A stretch of 63,363 bases of DNA from an uncultured SAR92 cluster bacterium (GTDB taxonomy: Bacteria > Pseudomonadota > Gammaproteobacteria > Pseudomonadales > Porticoccaceae), in NCBI GenBank assembly GCA_902596775.1, contig CACJVE010000011.1, forward strand, positions 1-63,363, written 5' to 3'. The first letter of the stretch is position 1; each line of letters begins with the position of its first letter. A program made the translations under genes and the position numbers. Below the pieces are notes generated by a model. The model had not been told where the DNA came from and made no database searches. It saw only the letters and a list, made by a program, of their open reading frames with translations. Below are positions 18,120 to 27,634 of the stretch, piece by piece.

Positions 18120-18686
18120 GTGAGTATTAAATCAGATAAATGGATTCGCAGGATGGCGAATGACTGCGAAATGATTTCGCCGTTTGAGGCTGTTCAGGTA
18201 AGAAATATAAGGGATAAGAAAGTAATCTCTTATGGTACTTCCAGTTACGGTTATGATGTTCGCTGTGCTGATGAGTTCAAAGTATTTACAAACATACACT
18301 CAAAAACAGTAGACCCAAAACATTTTGATGTGGATTCCTTTGTTGATATCAAGGGCGATTTCTGCGTCATTCCGCCTAATTCCTTTGCTCTTGCTCGAAC
18401 TATTGAATATTTCAAAATTCCCCGGTCAGTTCTCACAATATGCCTTGGAAAGTCAACTTATGCCAGATGCGGTATTATTGTTAACGTAACTCCCCTCGAG
18501 CCTGAGTGGGAGGGTCATGTAACACTAGAATTTTCAAATACTACTAATTTGCCCGCTAAGATTTACGCAAACGAGGGTGTTGCGCAGATGTTATTTTTAG
18601 AGTCTGATGAGGAGTGCAGTACTTCTTACGCCGATAGGGAGGGTAAATATCAAGGGCAGACTGGGGTGACACTACCTAGAACGTAG
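18120..18686 (+). CDS. dcd: dCTP deaminase
   Basis: 188-residue trimeric enzyme converting dCTP to dUTP, the usual gammaproteobacterial source of dTTP precursors. [46 protein letters not shown] (shown here only as the [11 protein letters not shown] and LEPEWEGH landmarks) and [13 protein letters not shown] at the C-terminus are standard; the catalytic glutamate is in EPEWEG. Start is GTG at 18120 with AAGGTGGAGAG ahead of it. It follows mrp by about 100 bp and converges on a DUF3014 gene 6 bp away. Confidence 0.95.
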   Translation: MSIKSDKWIRRMANDCEMISPFEAVQVRNIRDKKVISYGTSSYGYDVRCADEFKVFTNIHSKTVDPKHFDVDSFVDIKGDFCVIPPNSFALARTIEYFKIPRSVLTICLGKSTYARCGIIVNVTPLEPEWEGHVTLEFSNTTNLPAKIYANEGVAQMLFLESDEECSTSYADREGKYQGQTGVTLPRT

Positions 18687-18692
18687 ACTACA

Positions 18693-19523
18693 TCATTTAT
18701 CATTAGGATTTAGCAAGAATTTTTTTAGTAACGCAGCTTTATTCTTTATCTTTTCGGTATTTGTTGGTCCGGAGCGTATTAGTTGTTTTTGGATTGGTTT
18801 CAAACTCTCGATCTCAGGCTGTTCAAATTTATAAGTAACTGAGTCTCTTGTTAGGGGAATTGGTTCATATATGACTGGAGTCTCGAGGATTTGGTCTAAT
18901 GCTCTCAATATAATTCCATCCATCTGTCTTGGTGTGTATCCAAGTTCCGAAAATGCCGTTTCGAGCAGTGGCCTTGAAAAGTGGAACATTTTAGCTAGAA
19001 GTTTTATATCTAGAGATAAAATTACTTTAATCGTTTGATCATATCTCTCGTAATTGCCAGCATTGAGCCATATTTTGCCATCATCCATGTGGATGATTAA
19101 TTTATTTTTAGGTGGGCTAAGTGGAAAAATTTTATCGAGTATTACTCCTCTCGATAGTCCGTCAATATAACTAACAATGCGACGTATGACGTCACTTGAT
19201 GAAAGCCATAAAGTTAAATCGCGATTTTTGCTTATAAGTGAAACTCTCTCCCTAAGAAAGATATCGCTGTCATCTAATACAGGTAGATTAAATACTTCAG
19301 TAGCCGCAGAAATATTTTGTTCCAAGCTAACGGAATCGGGTATAGAGGCTTCTGGCACAATTGCCTCCTCTAAAATGTCCGAACTTGATTGCTGAGGAAT
19401 CTCTTGAAACCTGTATTCTTCGGTCTCATCGCTATCATAGACAGAGAGAAAATAAAAAACAGATAAAACCAGAGCCACTGTCGCTACTATGAATGGTGTT
19501 TTTTTCGATTGCATCGATTTCAT
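18693..19523 (-). CDS. DUF3014 domain membrane-anchored protein
   Basis: 276 residues with one N-terminal membrane anchor (about residues 9-28) and an acidic linker, then a domain beginning LPVLDDSDIFLRERV. That start and the following WLSSSDVIRRIVSYIDGLSRG are the DUF3014 pattern; function unknown. It is in the same direction as a DUF3108 gene 15 bp upstream and just after dcd on the opposite strand. The protein is probably periplasmic and anchored in the inner membrane. The family match is by eye. Confidence 0.65.
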   Translation of the reverse strand: MKSMQSKKTPFIVATVALVLSVFYFLSVYDSDETEEYRFQEIPQQSSSDILEEAIVPEASIPDSVSLEQNISAATEVFNLPVLDDSDIFLRERVSLISKNRDLTLWLSSSDVIRRIVSYIDGLSRGVILDKIFPLSPPKNKLIIHMDDGKIWLNAGNYERYDQTIKVILSLDIKLLAKMFHFSRPLLETAFSELGYTPRQMDGIILRALDQILETPVIYEPIPLTRDSVTYKFEQPEIESLKPIQKQLIRSGPTNTEKIKNKAALLKKFLLNPNDK

Positions 19524-19538
19524 ATTTTAACCCTGGGA

Positions 19539-20288
19539 TTAAGAATTATTTATTGGAGTGATTATTTCATCAGATACTGAACCACTCATTATTTCCAAAG
19601 TGTAGGTTTCATTTTTTTCTCTATGACTTAATTTTATCAGTACATAGTCCCAATCTCTAGCTAACCAAAAAATGGTATCCCTGTTCTTTTTTTCTTTTTG
19701 AACTCTTTGAACTTTTATCGCATTTAAGGGACCCATCGGTGTCATTAAAATTTCACTTTCCAATATTTTATACTCGTATGTTTTGGTCTTGCCCTTTGAC
19801 ATAACATTATAACTGAAATCATTTTTACCTTTTTTTAAATCAAGACGCAGTTGAATTTTCGCTGTGGTTGGATCATAAATATCCGTTGTTATTGGGAGTG
19901 TTTTTTTTGGATTATCTCTCTTGTTATAAACTAAGATATTCTGATCCCACAAAAAGTCGATACTCTCCTGGCGTTTGCTCCCAAATAACGCTCTTTCCAT
20001 AATATAACTATGGGGTTTTACTTGGCTCTCCCTGAAAACTGCAAATTCTGCTTTTTCATTTATCTCACCTAAAAGATGCTTTATAGATGTTTTTTCTTGA
20101 TAAACATTCTCGTTGATACGAGAGAGCTCATAGCTCGCTGTTACATCAAGGCCATTGAATTTCGCTTCATATTCAATTTCATATTCTTTGAGAGTAGAGC
20201 TTTGTGAAACTTCTGCAAATAAACTAATCAAAAGTAAAGATATGATCAAAAAAATGAGTAGTTTGATTCTTGTGCCGATAGTTGTCAT
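19539..20288 (-). CDS. DUF3108 domain secreted protein
   Basis: 249 residues with an N-terminal signal peptide (hydrophobic residues about 8-26). The mature part is beta-rich and matches DUF3108: KEYEIEYEAKFNGLDVTASY, then FLWDQNILVYN and a C-terminal TIFWLARDWDYVLIKL. The family is periplasmic and of unknown function; it commonly lies next to purN in gammaproteobacteria, as here. There is a 38-bp gap to the purN stop, so it probably belongs to the purM-purN transcript. Confidence 0.7.
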   Translation of the reverse strand: MTTIGTRIKLLIFLIISLLLISLFAEVSQSSTLKEYEIEYEAKFNGLDVTASYELSRINENVYQEKTSIKHLLGEINEKAEFAVFRESQVKPHSYIMERALFGSKRQESIDFLWDQNILVYNKRDNPKKTLPITTDIYDPTTAKIQLRLDLKKGKNDFSYNVMSKGKTKTYEYKILESEILMTPMGPLNAIKVQRVQKEKKNRDTIFWLARDWDYVLIKLSHREKNETYTLEIMSGSVSDEIITPINNS

Positions 20289-20326
20289 CAGAGTGTTATT
20301 TTATTGCAATAATTTTATACTTAGAG

Positions 20327-21004
20327 TCACTCTTTTAGCATTCGTTCAATAGAGTTGTCATACTTTATTCCTTGCTTTCCTAATAAGTTTTCATTCAAAA
20401 AAACCTTGTCATCAGCCCTTTTGATTTTTCCACTGCAAATTAGACTAGTTGTAGCAACAAATATTTTATGCTCAATCTCCAGCACCCTTGTGCGAAGTGA
20501 TTGCTCAGTATCATTGGGGAAAATTGGCACTTCACCCTGGATTATAATTGGACCGCTATCGAGTTTCTCCGTCACAAAATGAACTGTAGCGCCTGATATC
20601 TCATCTTTAGCGGTCAGCGCTCTTTGATGTGTATTCAGACCCGGATATTTTGGCAAAAGTGAGGGATGGATATTAATGATTTTATCTTGGAAACTTGAAA
20701 TAAAACTCTTTGTAAGTATTTTCATATATCCTGCAAGTATCACCAAATCGGGATTAAATTGTTTGACAGCTTCATAAACTTTTTCATGAAAGGTTTTTTT
20801 TTCTATTTTGTAATTATTTTCATCAATAACGAGTGTGTTTATTCCGAAAGTTTTCGCTCTTTTTAGGCCAAAAGCGTGAGGATTATTGCTAACAACAGCA
20901 ACTATTTCTCCATTTATTATTTTTGAGTGACAACCCTCAAGCAATGATTGAAGATTTGACCCATTTCCCGAGATAAGCACCACAATTTTAGATTTTCTTG
21001 TCAT
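20327..21004 (-). CDS. purN: Phosphoribosylglycinamide formyltransferase 1
   Basis: 225-residue GAR transformylase of purine synthesis, using 10-formyl-THF. VLISGNGSNLQSLLEG at the start binds the substrate phosphate; NIHPSLLPKYPGLNTHQ carries the catalytic Asn and His; GATVHFVTEKLDSGPII carries the catalytic Asp. It lies 8 bp after purM on the same strand, the usual operon. The length is normal. Confidence 0.95.
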   Translation of the reverse strand: MTRKSKIVVLISGNGSNLQSLLEGCHSKIINGEIVAVVSNNPHAFGLKRAKTFGINTLVIDENNYKIEKKTFHEKVYEAVKQFNPDLVILAGYMKILTKSFISSFQDKIINIHPSLLPKYPGLNTHQRALTAKDEISGATVHFVTEKLDSGPIIIQGEVPIFPNDTEQSLRTRVLEIEHKIFVATTSLICSGKIKRADDKVFLNENLLGKQGIKYDNSIERMLKE

Positions 21005-21012
21005 ACTTGATG

Positions 21013-22071
21013 TTATTGAAAGTTCCCACGAAAGCTTATTTTCTCTTTATCATTTTGTGACTCAACAATACTACCAAGCAACATTGTCTCCTCTCCCTGT
21101 AACTTCAAGATTTCGACAACTGATCTTACCTCACTGGATGGGACAACCAAAATCATACCAATACCACAGTTGAAGGTTTTCAATAATTCTGAGTTATTTA
21201 AATTACCTTCTTTCTGAAACCATTTGAAAAGCTGAGGTAGCTCAATCTCATCTAGATTTATCATTGCTTTCATTTTATCAGGTAAGACGCGGGGTATATT
21301 TTCGGTTAAGCCACCACCAGTTATGTGCGCAATGGCATTGATCGGCTTTTTTTGCTCGAGCAATTTCAATATTGAATCCACGTATATTTTAGTTGGAGAC
21401 ATCACGGATTCTAAAATGTTCGTACCATTAATTGATAAATCTCTAGGATCTTTTTTTGTTCTTTCGATGATCTTGCGAATTAAAGAGAAACCATTAGAGT
21501 GAGGCCCACTTGATTTAATCCCAATAATCGAATCACCATTGCAAACAGCTAAGCCATCAATAATTTCAGATTTTTCAACTACCCCAACACAAAAGCCTGC
21601 CAAATCATAATCTGCATTATTGTACATGCCAGGCATTTCTGCAGTCTCTCCGCCGATAAGGGCACATCCTGAGATTTGGCACCCCTTAGCAATACCTCTA
21701 ATTACAGTCGATGCCAAATCGACATTTAGTGATCCTGTAGCAAAATAATCGAGGAAAAACATTGGTTTTGCACCACACACAACGAGGTCATTTACGCACA
21801 TTGCAACTAAATCTTGACCTACTGATTCATGGCAATCAAAATCTAGAGCGAGCCTCAGCTTGGTGCCTACGCCATCTGTTCCAGAAACTAAAACAGGCTC
21901 TTTATAATGTTTAGGTATCTCGAAGAGGCCCCCGAAGCCGCCAATATTCCCCAGCACCCCCGGGATTTGAGTTTTTTTTACATCTTGTTTTATTGCCTCT
22001 ACGAGTGCATTTCCTGCATCGATATCAACGCCCGAGTCTTTATATGTAAGTGATGTTTTGTTTGAGCTCAT
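21013..22071 (-). CDS. purM: Phosphoribosylformylglycinamidine cyclo-ligase
   Basis: 352-residue AIR synthetase of purine synthesis, which closes the imidazole ring using ATP. Landmarks are LTYKDSGVDIDAGNALV, SGTDGVGTKLRLA, CVNDLVVCGAKPMFFLDYFATG, GGETAEMPGMY and AHITGGGLTENIPRVLP, all in family order. It is the first gene of purM-purN and diverges from the DUF2066-hda pair, a conserved arrangement. Confidence 0.96.
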   Translation of the reverse strand: MSSNKTSLTYKDSGVDIDAGNALVEAIKQDVKKTQIPGVLGNIGGFGGLFEIPKHYKEPVLVSGTDGVGTKLRLALDFDCHESVGQDLVAMCVNDLVVCGAKPMFFLDYFATGSLNVDLASTVIRGIAKGCQISGCALIGGETAEMPGMYNNADYDLAGFCVGVVEKSEIIDGLAVCNGDSIIGIKSSGPHSNGFSLIRKIIERTKKDPRDLSINGTNILESVMSPTKIYVDSILKLLEQKKPINAIAHITGGGLTENIPRVLPDKMKAMINLDEIELPQLFKWFQKEGNLNNSELLKTFNCGIGMILVVPSSEVRSVVEILKLQGEETMLLGSIVESQNDKEKISFRGNFQ

Positions 22072-22196
22072 TTATGTTGTCCTTCGACAAAAGTGATATA
22101 TTAACTTGGTACATATTGTTGTGCTATTTTAAATTTAGTTTTAAATGTTGTTTTATGATAATGAGAATTAAATTTGTATTTGAGAGGCACTGATTT

Positions 22197-23252
22197 ATCG
22201 TTGAACTAAAAAAAGTCGTTTTATTAATTATCATCAACCTGATCTCTGTCAGTTCCTCAGCTGAGTTGTATTCTATTGTGATACCAGTTCCTGATCAGAG
22301 TGAATTGTCTAGAGATAAGGCTATCGATCAAGCCTTTACAAAGGTACTGATAAATCTAACTGGTTTTTCAAACGCTGCAGAAAAGGTAACTATAAATGTA
22401 AATGAAGAGACGTTTGTAGAGGCCCTATCTTTTCAAAAAATATTCAGAGAGAACTCAGAAGATGATGTGTCAACTACGAATAGTGAGTTGGGTTTAAAAG
22501 TGATATTCTCCGAAAAAGATTTAAATAAATTTATTGTGGATTCTGGTTTGAGAATGCTTTCATCAGTAAGACCGGAATTTTTATTTTGGATTCTTGTCGA
22601 TGAGGAAATAAAGGGCCGAGATTTTTTGCGTAATAGCTCTGATCATCAATTTAAAATAGAATTAAATCAAAAATTGGAATCAAGAAAAATAACTCATTTT
22701 CTACCGATATATGATCTGCAGGATGAACTTTCGTTATCAAAAGATGATGCATGGAATTTAAATACGGAGAGTGTGAAGGCAGCATCTTCAAGATATGACT
22801 CAGATGGTTGGATTCTCGTAAGGTTCTATGAGGCCGAGTCGGGAATGATCAGAGGAACATGGACCCATGATGTTGACGGCGAACTGATTACAGAAGATTT
22901 TTTCTCTTCATCGATCCGAGATTTTTTTAACCAAAAAATTGATATGTTTTTAGACAAGTTGCTCTTACCTTTCAGTTATGTCTCTGATCAATCTTATAAA
23001 AAGGTGAAATTGGCGATAAAGAATATCGATCAATATGCTGATTACAAGGCTCTCACTTCAAGAATTAAGGACTTGGATATCGTTCGATCAGTAGAGCTAA
23101 GCTCAATTTCTTTAAATGATTTAGAGTTGGTAATAGAAACTAATGCGAGTACCAAATTTCTCAGGAGAGATTTAAATGGACTTAGTTTTCTAAGTGAAAG
23201 AACAGGTATCTCATCAAGTGAGGGTAGGCTTGCTTTTGATTGGATCAATTAA
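22197..23252 (+). CDS. DUF2066 secreted protein with an unclear start codon
   Basis: Gene upstream of hda and divergent from purM, the known site of DUF2066 genes. The mature protein begins ELYSIVIPVPDQSELSRDKA, the family pattern, and is preceded in frame by a good signal peptide (LKKVVLLIIINLISVSSSA). Between the in-frame stop at 22191 and the mature start, however, there is no ATG, GTG or TTG that would include this signal; the first TTG, at 22266, lies after it. The start given (ATC at 22197, after GAGAGG) is a guess; ATT at 22227 or a sequence error are alternatives. Function unknown, periplasmic. Confidence 0.7.
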   Translation: MVELKKVVLLIIINLISVSSSAELYSIVIPVPDQSELSRDKAIDQAFTKVLINLTGFSNAAEKVTINVNEETFVEALSFQKIFRENSEDDVSTTNSELGLKVIFSEKDLNKFIVDSGLRMLSSVRPEFLFWILVDEEIKGRDFLRNSSDHQFKIELNQKLESRKITHFLPIYDLQDELSLSKDDAWNLNTESVKAASSRYDSDGWILVRFYEAESGMIRGTWTHDVDGELITEDFFSSSIRDFFNQKIDMFLDKLLLPFSYVSDQSYKKVKLAIKNIDQYADYKALTSRIKDLDIVRSVELSSISLNDLELVIETNASTKFLRRDLNGLSFLSERTGISSSEGRLAFDWIN

Positions 23253-23951
23253 ATGAATAATTCAAGTCAATTGGCACTGAATGTTCGCCTTAACATTAAT
23301 TCAACTTTCGAGAACTTTTTTTGCGCTGATCTAGAAGCAAATAAAATAGGATTAAAAGCTCTAAAGCAAAATCAGGAAAAGTTTATCTACCTGTTGGGTT
23401 CCAGTGGCTCGGGTGTATCTCATTTGCTGCAGGCGGTTTGTAATGATTCTAATTATAAAGGAGAGCGGTCGGTTTATATCCCTCTCTCTGAAGTTTCTAA
23501 AGAAGATCCAGAAACAGTTTTTGATGGTATGGATCAATTCGATTGTGTTTGCTTAGATGATCTTGATGCAGTAATTCAAAGAAATAATTGGCAACTAGAA
23601 ATTTTTAATTTGTTTAATAGTATCAAGCTTCATGATAACCGTTTAGTGATCGGATCCCATCAAAACATCACCAATTTTAATCTAACTTTTCTAGATCTTG
23701 AGTCCCGACTCAAATCATTTCTAAGCATTGGCCTCACTAGCTTAGACGACAGTCAACTTATTGGATTTTTTTCCCATCAAGCAAAATTAAAAGGGATGAG
23801 AATATCTCACGGTGTTGCAGAATTTATATTAAACCGAGTGGAAAGAAAAACACACCAGATGATTAGTATATTGAATATTTTGGATGAGCAATCATTAGAG
23901 AAAACTAAAATGATAACGATTCCTTTTGTTAAGGAAGCATTAAACCTTTAA
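23253..23951 (+). CDS. hda: DnaA regulatory inactivator Hda
   Basis: 232-residue AAA+ protein that, with the DNA-loaded sliding clamp, stimulates ATP hydrolysis by DnaA after initiation. An N-terminal QLALNVRL fits the clamp-binding motif. The nucleotide loop is GSSGSGVSHLLQAVC, with valine at the usual Walker A lysine position (Hda proteins often deviate there); VCLDDLDAV is the Walker B region, and LESRLKSF resembles the arginine-finger region. The ATG follows the DUF2066 stop without a gap, so the two are co-transcribed. Confidence 0.85.
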   Translation: MNNSSQLALNVRLNINSTFENFFCADLEANKIGLKALKQNQEKFIYLLGSSGSGVSHLLQAVCNDSNYKGERSVYIPLSEVSKEDPETVFDGMDQFDCVCLDDLDAVIQRNNWQLEIFNLFNSIKLHDNRLVIGSHQNITNFNLTFLDLESRLKSFLSIGLTSLDDSQLIGFFSHQAKLKGMRISHGVAEFILNRVERKTHQMISILNILDEQSLEKTKMITIPFVKEALNL

Positions 23952-24026
23952 CTCCCAATATTATGACTGTTTTGGCCCTATATTTGATTGGTTAGGTTTT
24001 CTTTTGACCTAGTCAATCGTGCCCAC

Positions 24027-24374
24027 TTAATTAATTCCATTTTTTTGTCTGATTCTTGCATTGACACATGAAAAAATAAATAAGCAAATGCAAAGGATGA
24101 GTTCTATTTTATCAAAGATCTGAGAATCATTGCCACTGAGTTTGTAAATTGAAATAGTAAAATAGAGGAGAAGAACAAAACATAACCATATTAAAGTTCT
24201 TATTTTGTTTTGAACGATCCCGACAGTAAAAATAGATAGTGGAAACAGTGTAAGAAAATATATAACTAGCGGTGCGCTTTGGATCCATAAATTAATTGTA
24301 AGTGCTATAAAAAGCATCCAGTAACTAGACTGAGTTAATATTTTTAAAACGCTAACTTTCTTTTCAAGTTCCAT
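24027..24374 (-). CDS. DUF2069 membrane protein
   Basis: 115 residues with four hydrophobic segments. PLVIYFLTLFPLSIF followed by a basic loop and RTLIWLCFVLLLYF matches the DUF2069 pattern (PL..P...RT..W..FL.L.Y). Function is unknown; in relatives it lies next to wrbA near hda, as here, 14 bp after the wrbA stop. Likely inner membrane. Confidence 0.65.
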   Translation of the reverse strand: MELEKKVSVLKILTQSSYWMLFIALTINLWIQSAPLVIYFLTLFPLSIFTVGIVQNKIRTLIWLCFVLLLYFTISIYKLSGNDSQIFDKIELILCICLFIFSCVNARIRQKNGIN

Positions 24375-24388
24375 GCAAAGAAGTCCTA

Positions 24389-25030
<642 letters not shown>

Positions 25031-25182
25031 TTATGCGAGCGAACAGCGTGTAAGTACAAACAAAAATCGCAATTGGATTCACGAATGTAAAAATTCATCT
25101 TGTATTAGATAGTTTTATTTGAATTTTATAGTTAACCTTGCCCGTGTTATCCTTACCTTCACATAAATTTGTAGGCAATAGC

Positions 25183-25674
25183 ATGAAAAAGTGTTTATTG
25201 AACATGGTGATGGGCAGTCTGATTTTCCTCGGAGGATGCTCAAAAGAGGGAAATTTTGAGTTCTTTGAGGGTGGTTCTTTAGATATAGATAACCCGGGTG
25301 CTTTCTTAGTTATAAACTATTGGGCAAAATGGTGTGCACCATGTCGTGAAGAAATTCCCGAGCTTAATGCCTTGCAAGATGAGTACAGAAATCAAATTAT
25401 CATTGCTGGTGTAAACTTCGATCAACCGATAGACACTGTATTGCACGAGGAAAAGAAAGTTTTAGGTGTACTTTTCCCGACCTTTAAAATTGATCCTCGG
25501 GTATACTTAAAGTTGCCTCCGGTTACTGTGCTTCCAGAGACTTTAATTCTTAACTCAGATGGAGAATTATTGCACAGACTAATTGGACCACAAACAAAAG
25601 AATCAATTGCTGCTTTAATTAGCGAGAAATTGACTTATGAAAAAGTGCAGTCGACTTTCCGTGAAGCTGGATAA
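25183..25674 (+). CDS. Thioredoxin-like (TlpA family) lipoprotein
   Basis: About 163 residues. Starting at ATG 25183 the N-terminus is a lipoprotein signal, MKKCLLNMVMGSLIFLGGC, with LGGC as lipobox. The thioredoxin fold follows, with active site WAKWCAPCREEIPEL (WCAPC) and a cis-proline region (PPVTVLPETLIL). It is probably anchored in the envelope and acts as a periplasmic thiol-disulfide reductase, for example in cytochrome c maturation or antioxidant repair. ATG or GTG starts further upstream (from 25138) would add residues before the signal peptide and are unlikely. It stands alone between wrbA and the DUF3604 block. Confidence 0.8.
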   Translation: MKKCLLNMVMGSLIFLGGCSKEGNFEFFEGGSLDIDNPGAFLVINYWAKWCAPCREEIPELNALQDEYRNQIIIAGVNFDQPIDTVLHEEKKVLGVLFPTFKIDPRVYLKLPPVTVLPETLILNSDGELLHRLIGPQTKESIAALISEKLTYEKVQSTFREAG

Positions 25675-25713
25675 GAAGTCTTGCGCGCTCAGTGCTTACA
25701 TTGAGATGATTTG

Positions 25714-27615
25714 ATGACAATGATAACTATAAAAAACAAGACTGTGCCGTATCTATTCTTCCTCTTTCTCATTATTGCAACTCCAAAAAATGAAGCGAAT
25801 GAGTTGAAAAATGTATATTTCGGGGATACGCATCTCCATACTTACTATTCTTTTGATGCTTTCCTCAATAATAATCACAGTATAGGTCCTGATGCTGCTT
25901 ATCGTTGGGCAAAAGGTCAACCAGTGATCCATCCTTTTAATCGCACAAGAGTCCAGATAAATACTCCACTTGATTTTTTGGTGGTTGCTGATCATGCCGA
26001 AATGCTTGGTGTAATGAAGTCGATAAGGGACGATAATTTTCTCGGTGATGATTTAGGGATTATTGGTAATTTAAAAAGATGGTATGCGTTTAGATCAATG
26101 AACCAAGCGGTTGACGATGGCACTGGACTAGCTTTTTTTAGGCAGTTTGTGCCACAAAATCCTAACTTTGAGGGTCATCCAGATCCAGTTAAACTGCCGG
26201 GCAACAATATCTCAGATTTAGCAATATTTGGGGACACTAGGATGACTATTGAGCGCACATGGCTAGATATTGTCGACAGTGCTGACAAGCATAATGAACC
26301 AGAGAAATTTACAGCACTTATTGGCTGGGAGTGGAGTTCGGTGCCAATGGGAGTAAATCTTCATCGTGTCGTTGTGTCTCCTCATGGAGGAGATATTGCT
26401 AAAAGCTATCTGCCTTTTGGATCAGATCAAAGTCAGTATCCTCAAGATTTATGGGAATGGCTAGAGGATACTAGGAGTAAAACTGGAGCAGAATTTCTTG
26501 CTATTCCACACAACTCAAATATCTCAAAGGGATACATGTTTGATCGCACAACTCTTGAAGGTGATCAAATCACTGCAAGTTACGCAGAGACTCGACTAGC
26601 ATGGGAGCCCATTGTTGAGGTAACACAAATAAAGGGCGATAGCGAAACCCATTCAAAGTTATCTCCCAATGATGATTTTGCTGATTTTGAGAATTATGAA
26701 TATTACATTCAAGTTGGTAAAACTGAATTTATGCCCAGAGAAGCTGATTTCATAAGACCTGCATTGAAAGCAGGATTAGAAATAGAAAAATCAGTAGGCG
26801 TAAATCCATATAAGTTTGGATTAATTGGATCAACAGACTCCCATTCAGGTTTGTCCTCACCAGAGGAGTCTAACTTCCTAGGAAAATTTGCAACAGATTC
26901 TACTCCAGAGACAAAGCAAAGACTTGGAGGTCAACTATCCGCTAACGGCTGGGATATGTCAGCCTCAGGGCTTGCAGCTGTTTGGGCAGAGCACAACACT
27001 CGAGAAGAGATATTTGCGGCTTTTAAGCGCAGGGAGGTATATGCCACATCTGGTCCAAGAATAATTCTACAATTATATGCAGGTTGGTTTTTTCCAGAGG
27101 GCGCCGAAACATCGAATGACTTTTCTAATATTGGATCAGAGTATGGCGTTCCAATGGGGGGAGAGCTAGTTGCTACAAGTGAGGCTCAAAATTCTATTAG
27201 TATTTTGATAAGTGCGATCAAAGATCCTAAAGGAGCAAATCTTGATAGAGTTCAAATTGTCAAAGGTTGGATTGATGAGCAAAGCCAGCTGCATGAAAAA
27301 GTCTATGATGTTGCCTGGTCAGGGGATCGAGAGACCAATGATAACGGCAAGCTTTCTCCTGTCACCAATACGGTGGACCTTAAATCAGGCAGATATGAAA
27401 ATTCAGTGGGAGATGAAAGCTTCACTGTAAAATGGATTGATCCAGACTTTAATGTATCGCAAAAATCGTTTTACTATGCCAGAGTACTTGAAATCCCGAC
27501 GCCAAGGAATACCCTTTTCGATAGTATAGCGTTGCAGTTGGATGGTCCTCCCAGGGGTGCAAAGATCATTCAGGAAAGGGCTTATTCGTCACCAATTTGG
27601 TACCATCCAAAGTAG
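25714..27615 (+). CDS. Secreted DUF3604 protein (PHP-like putative metallohydrolase), copy 1
   Basis: About 633 residues with a signal peptide (hydrophobic about 11-23). The mature start YFGDTHLHTYYSFDAF carries paired histidines typical of PHP-like metal sites. DFLVVADHAEMLGV, LHRVVVSPHGG, IPHNSNISKGYMF, WEPIVEVTQIKGDSE and LIGSTDSHSGLSSPEE supply further conserved His and Asp residues. The C-terminal part (SSPIWYHP) is also a family feature. Function is unknown. It is followed 19 bp later by a paralogue, then a parvulin and a HupE/UreJ protein. ATG 25714 is preferred over the TTG one codon earlier; ATG 25720 also fits. Confidence 0.85.
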   Translation: MTMITIKNKTVPYLFFLFLIIATPKNEANELKNVYFGDTHLHTYYSFDAFLNNNHSIGPDAAYRWAKGQPVIHPFNRTRVQINTPLDFLVVADHAEMLGVMKSIRDDNFLGDDLGIIGNLKRWYAFRSMNQAVDDGTGLAFFRQFVPQNPNFEGHPDPVKLPGNNISDLAIFGDTRMTIERTWLDIVDSADKHNEPEKFTALIGWEWSSVPMGVNLHRVVVSPHGGDIAKSYLPFGSDQSQYPQDLWEWLEDTRSKTGAEFLAIPHNSNISKGYMFDRTTLEGDQITASYAETRLAWEPIVEVTQIKGDSETHSKLSPNDDFADFENYEYYIQVGKTEFMPREADFIRPALKAGLEIEKSVGVNPYKFGLIGSTDSHSGLSSPEESNFLGKFATDSTPETKQRLGGQLSANGWDMSASGLAAVWAEHNTREEIFAAFKRREVYATSGPRIILQLYAGWFFPEGAETSNDFSNIGSEYGVPMGGELVATSEAQNSISILISAIKDPKGANLDRVQIVKGWIDEQSQLHEKVYDVAWSGDRETNDNGKLSPVTNTVDLKSGRYENSVGDESFTVKWIDPDFNVSQKSFYYARVLEIPTPRNTLFDSIALQLDGPPRGAKIIQERAYSSPIWYHPK

Positions 27616-27634
27616 TAAATATGGTGGTTAAATT

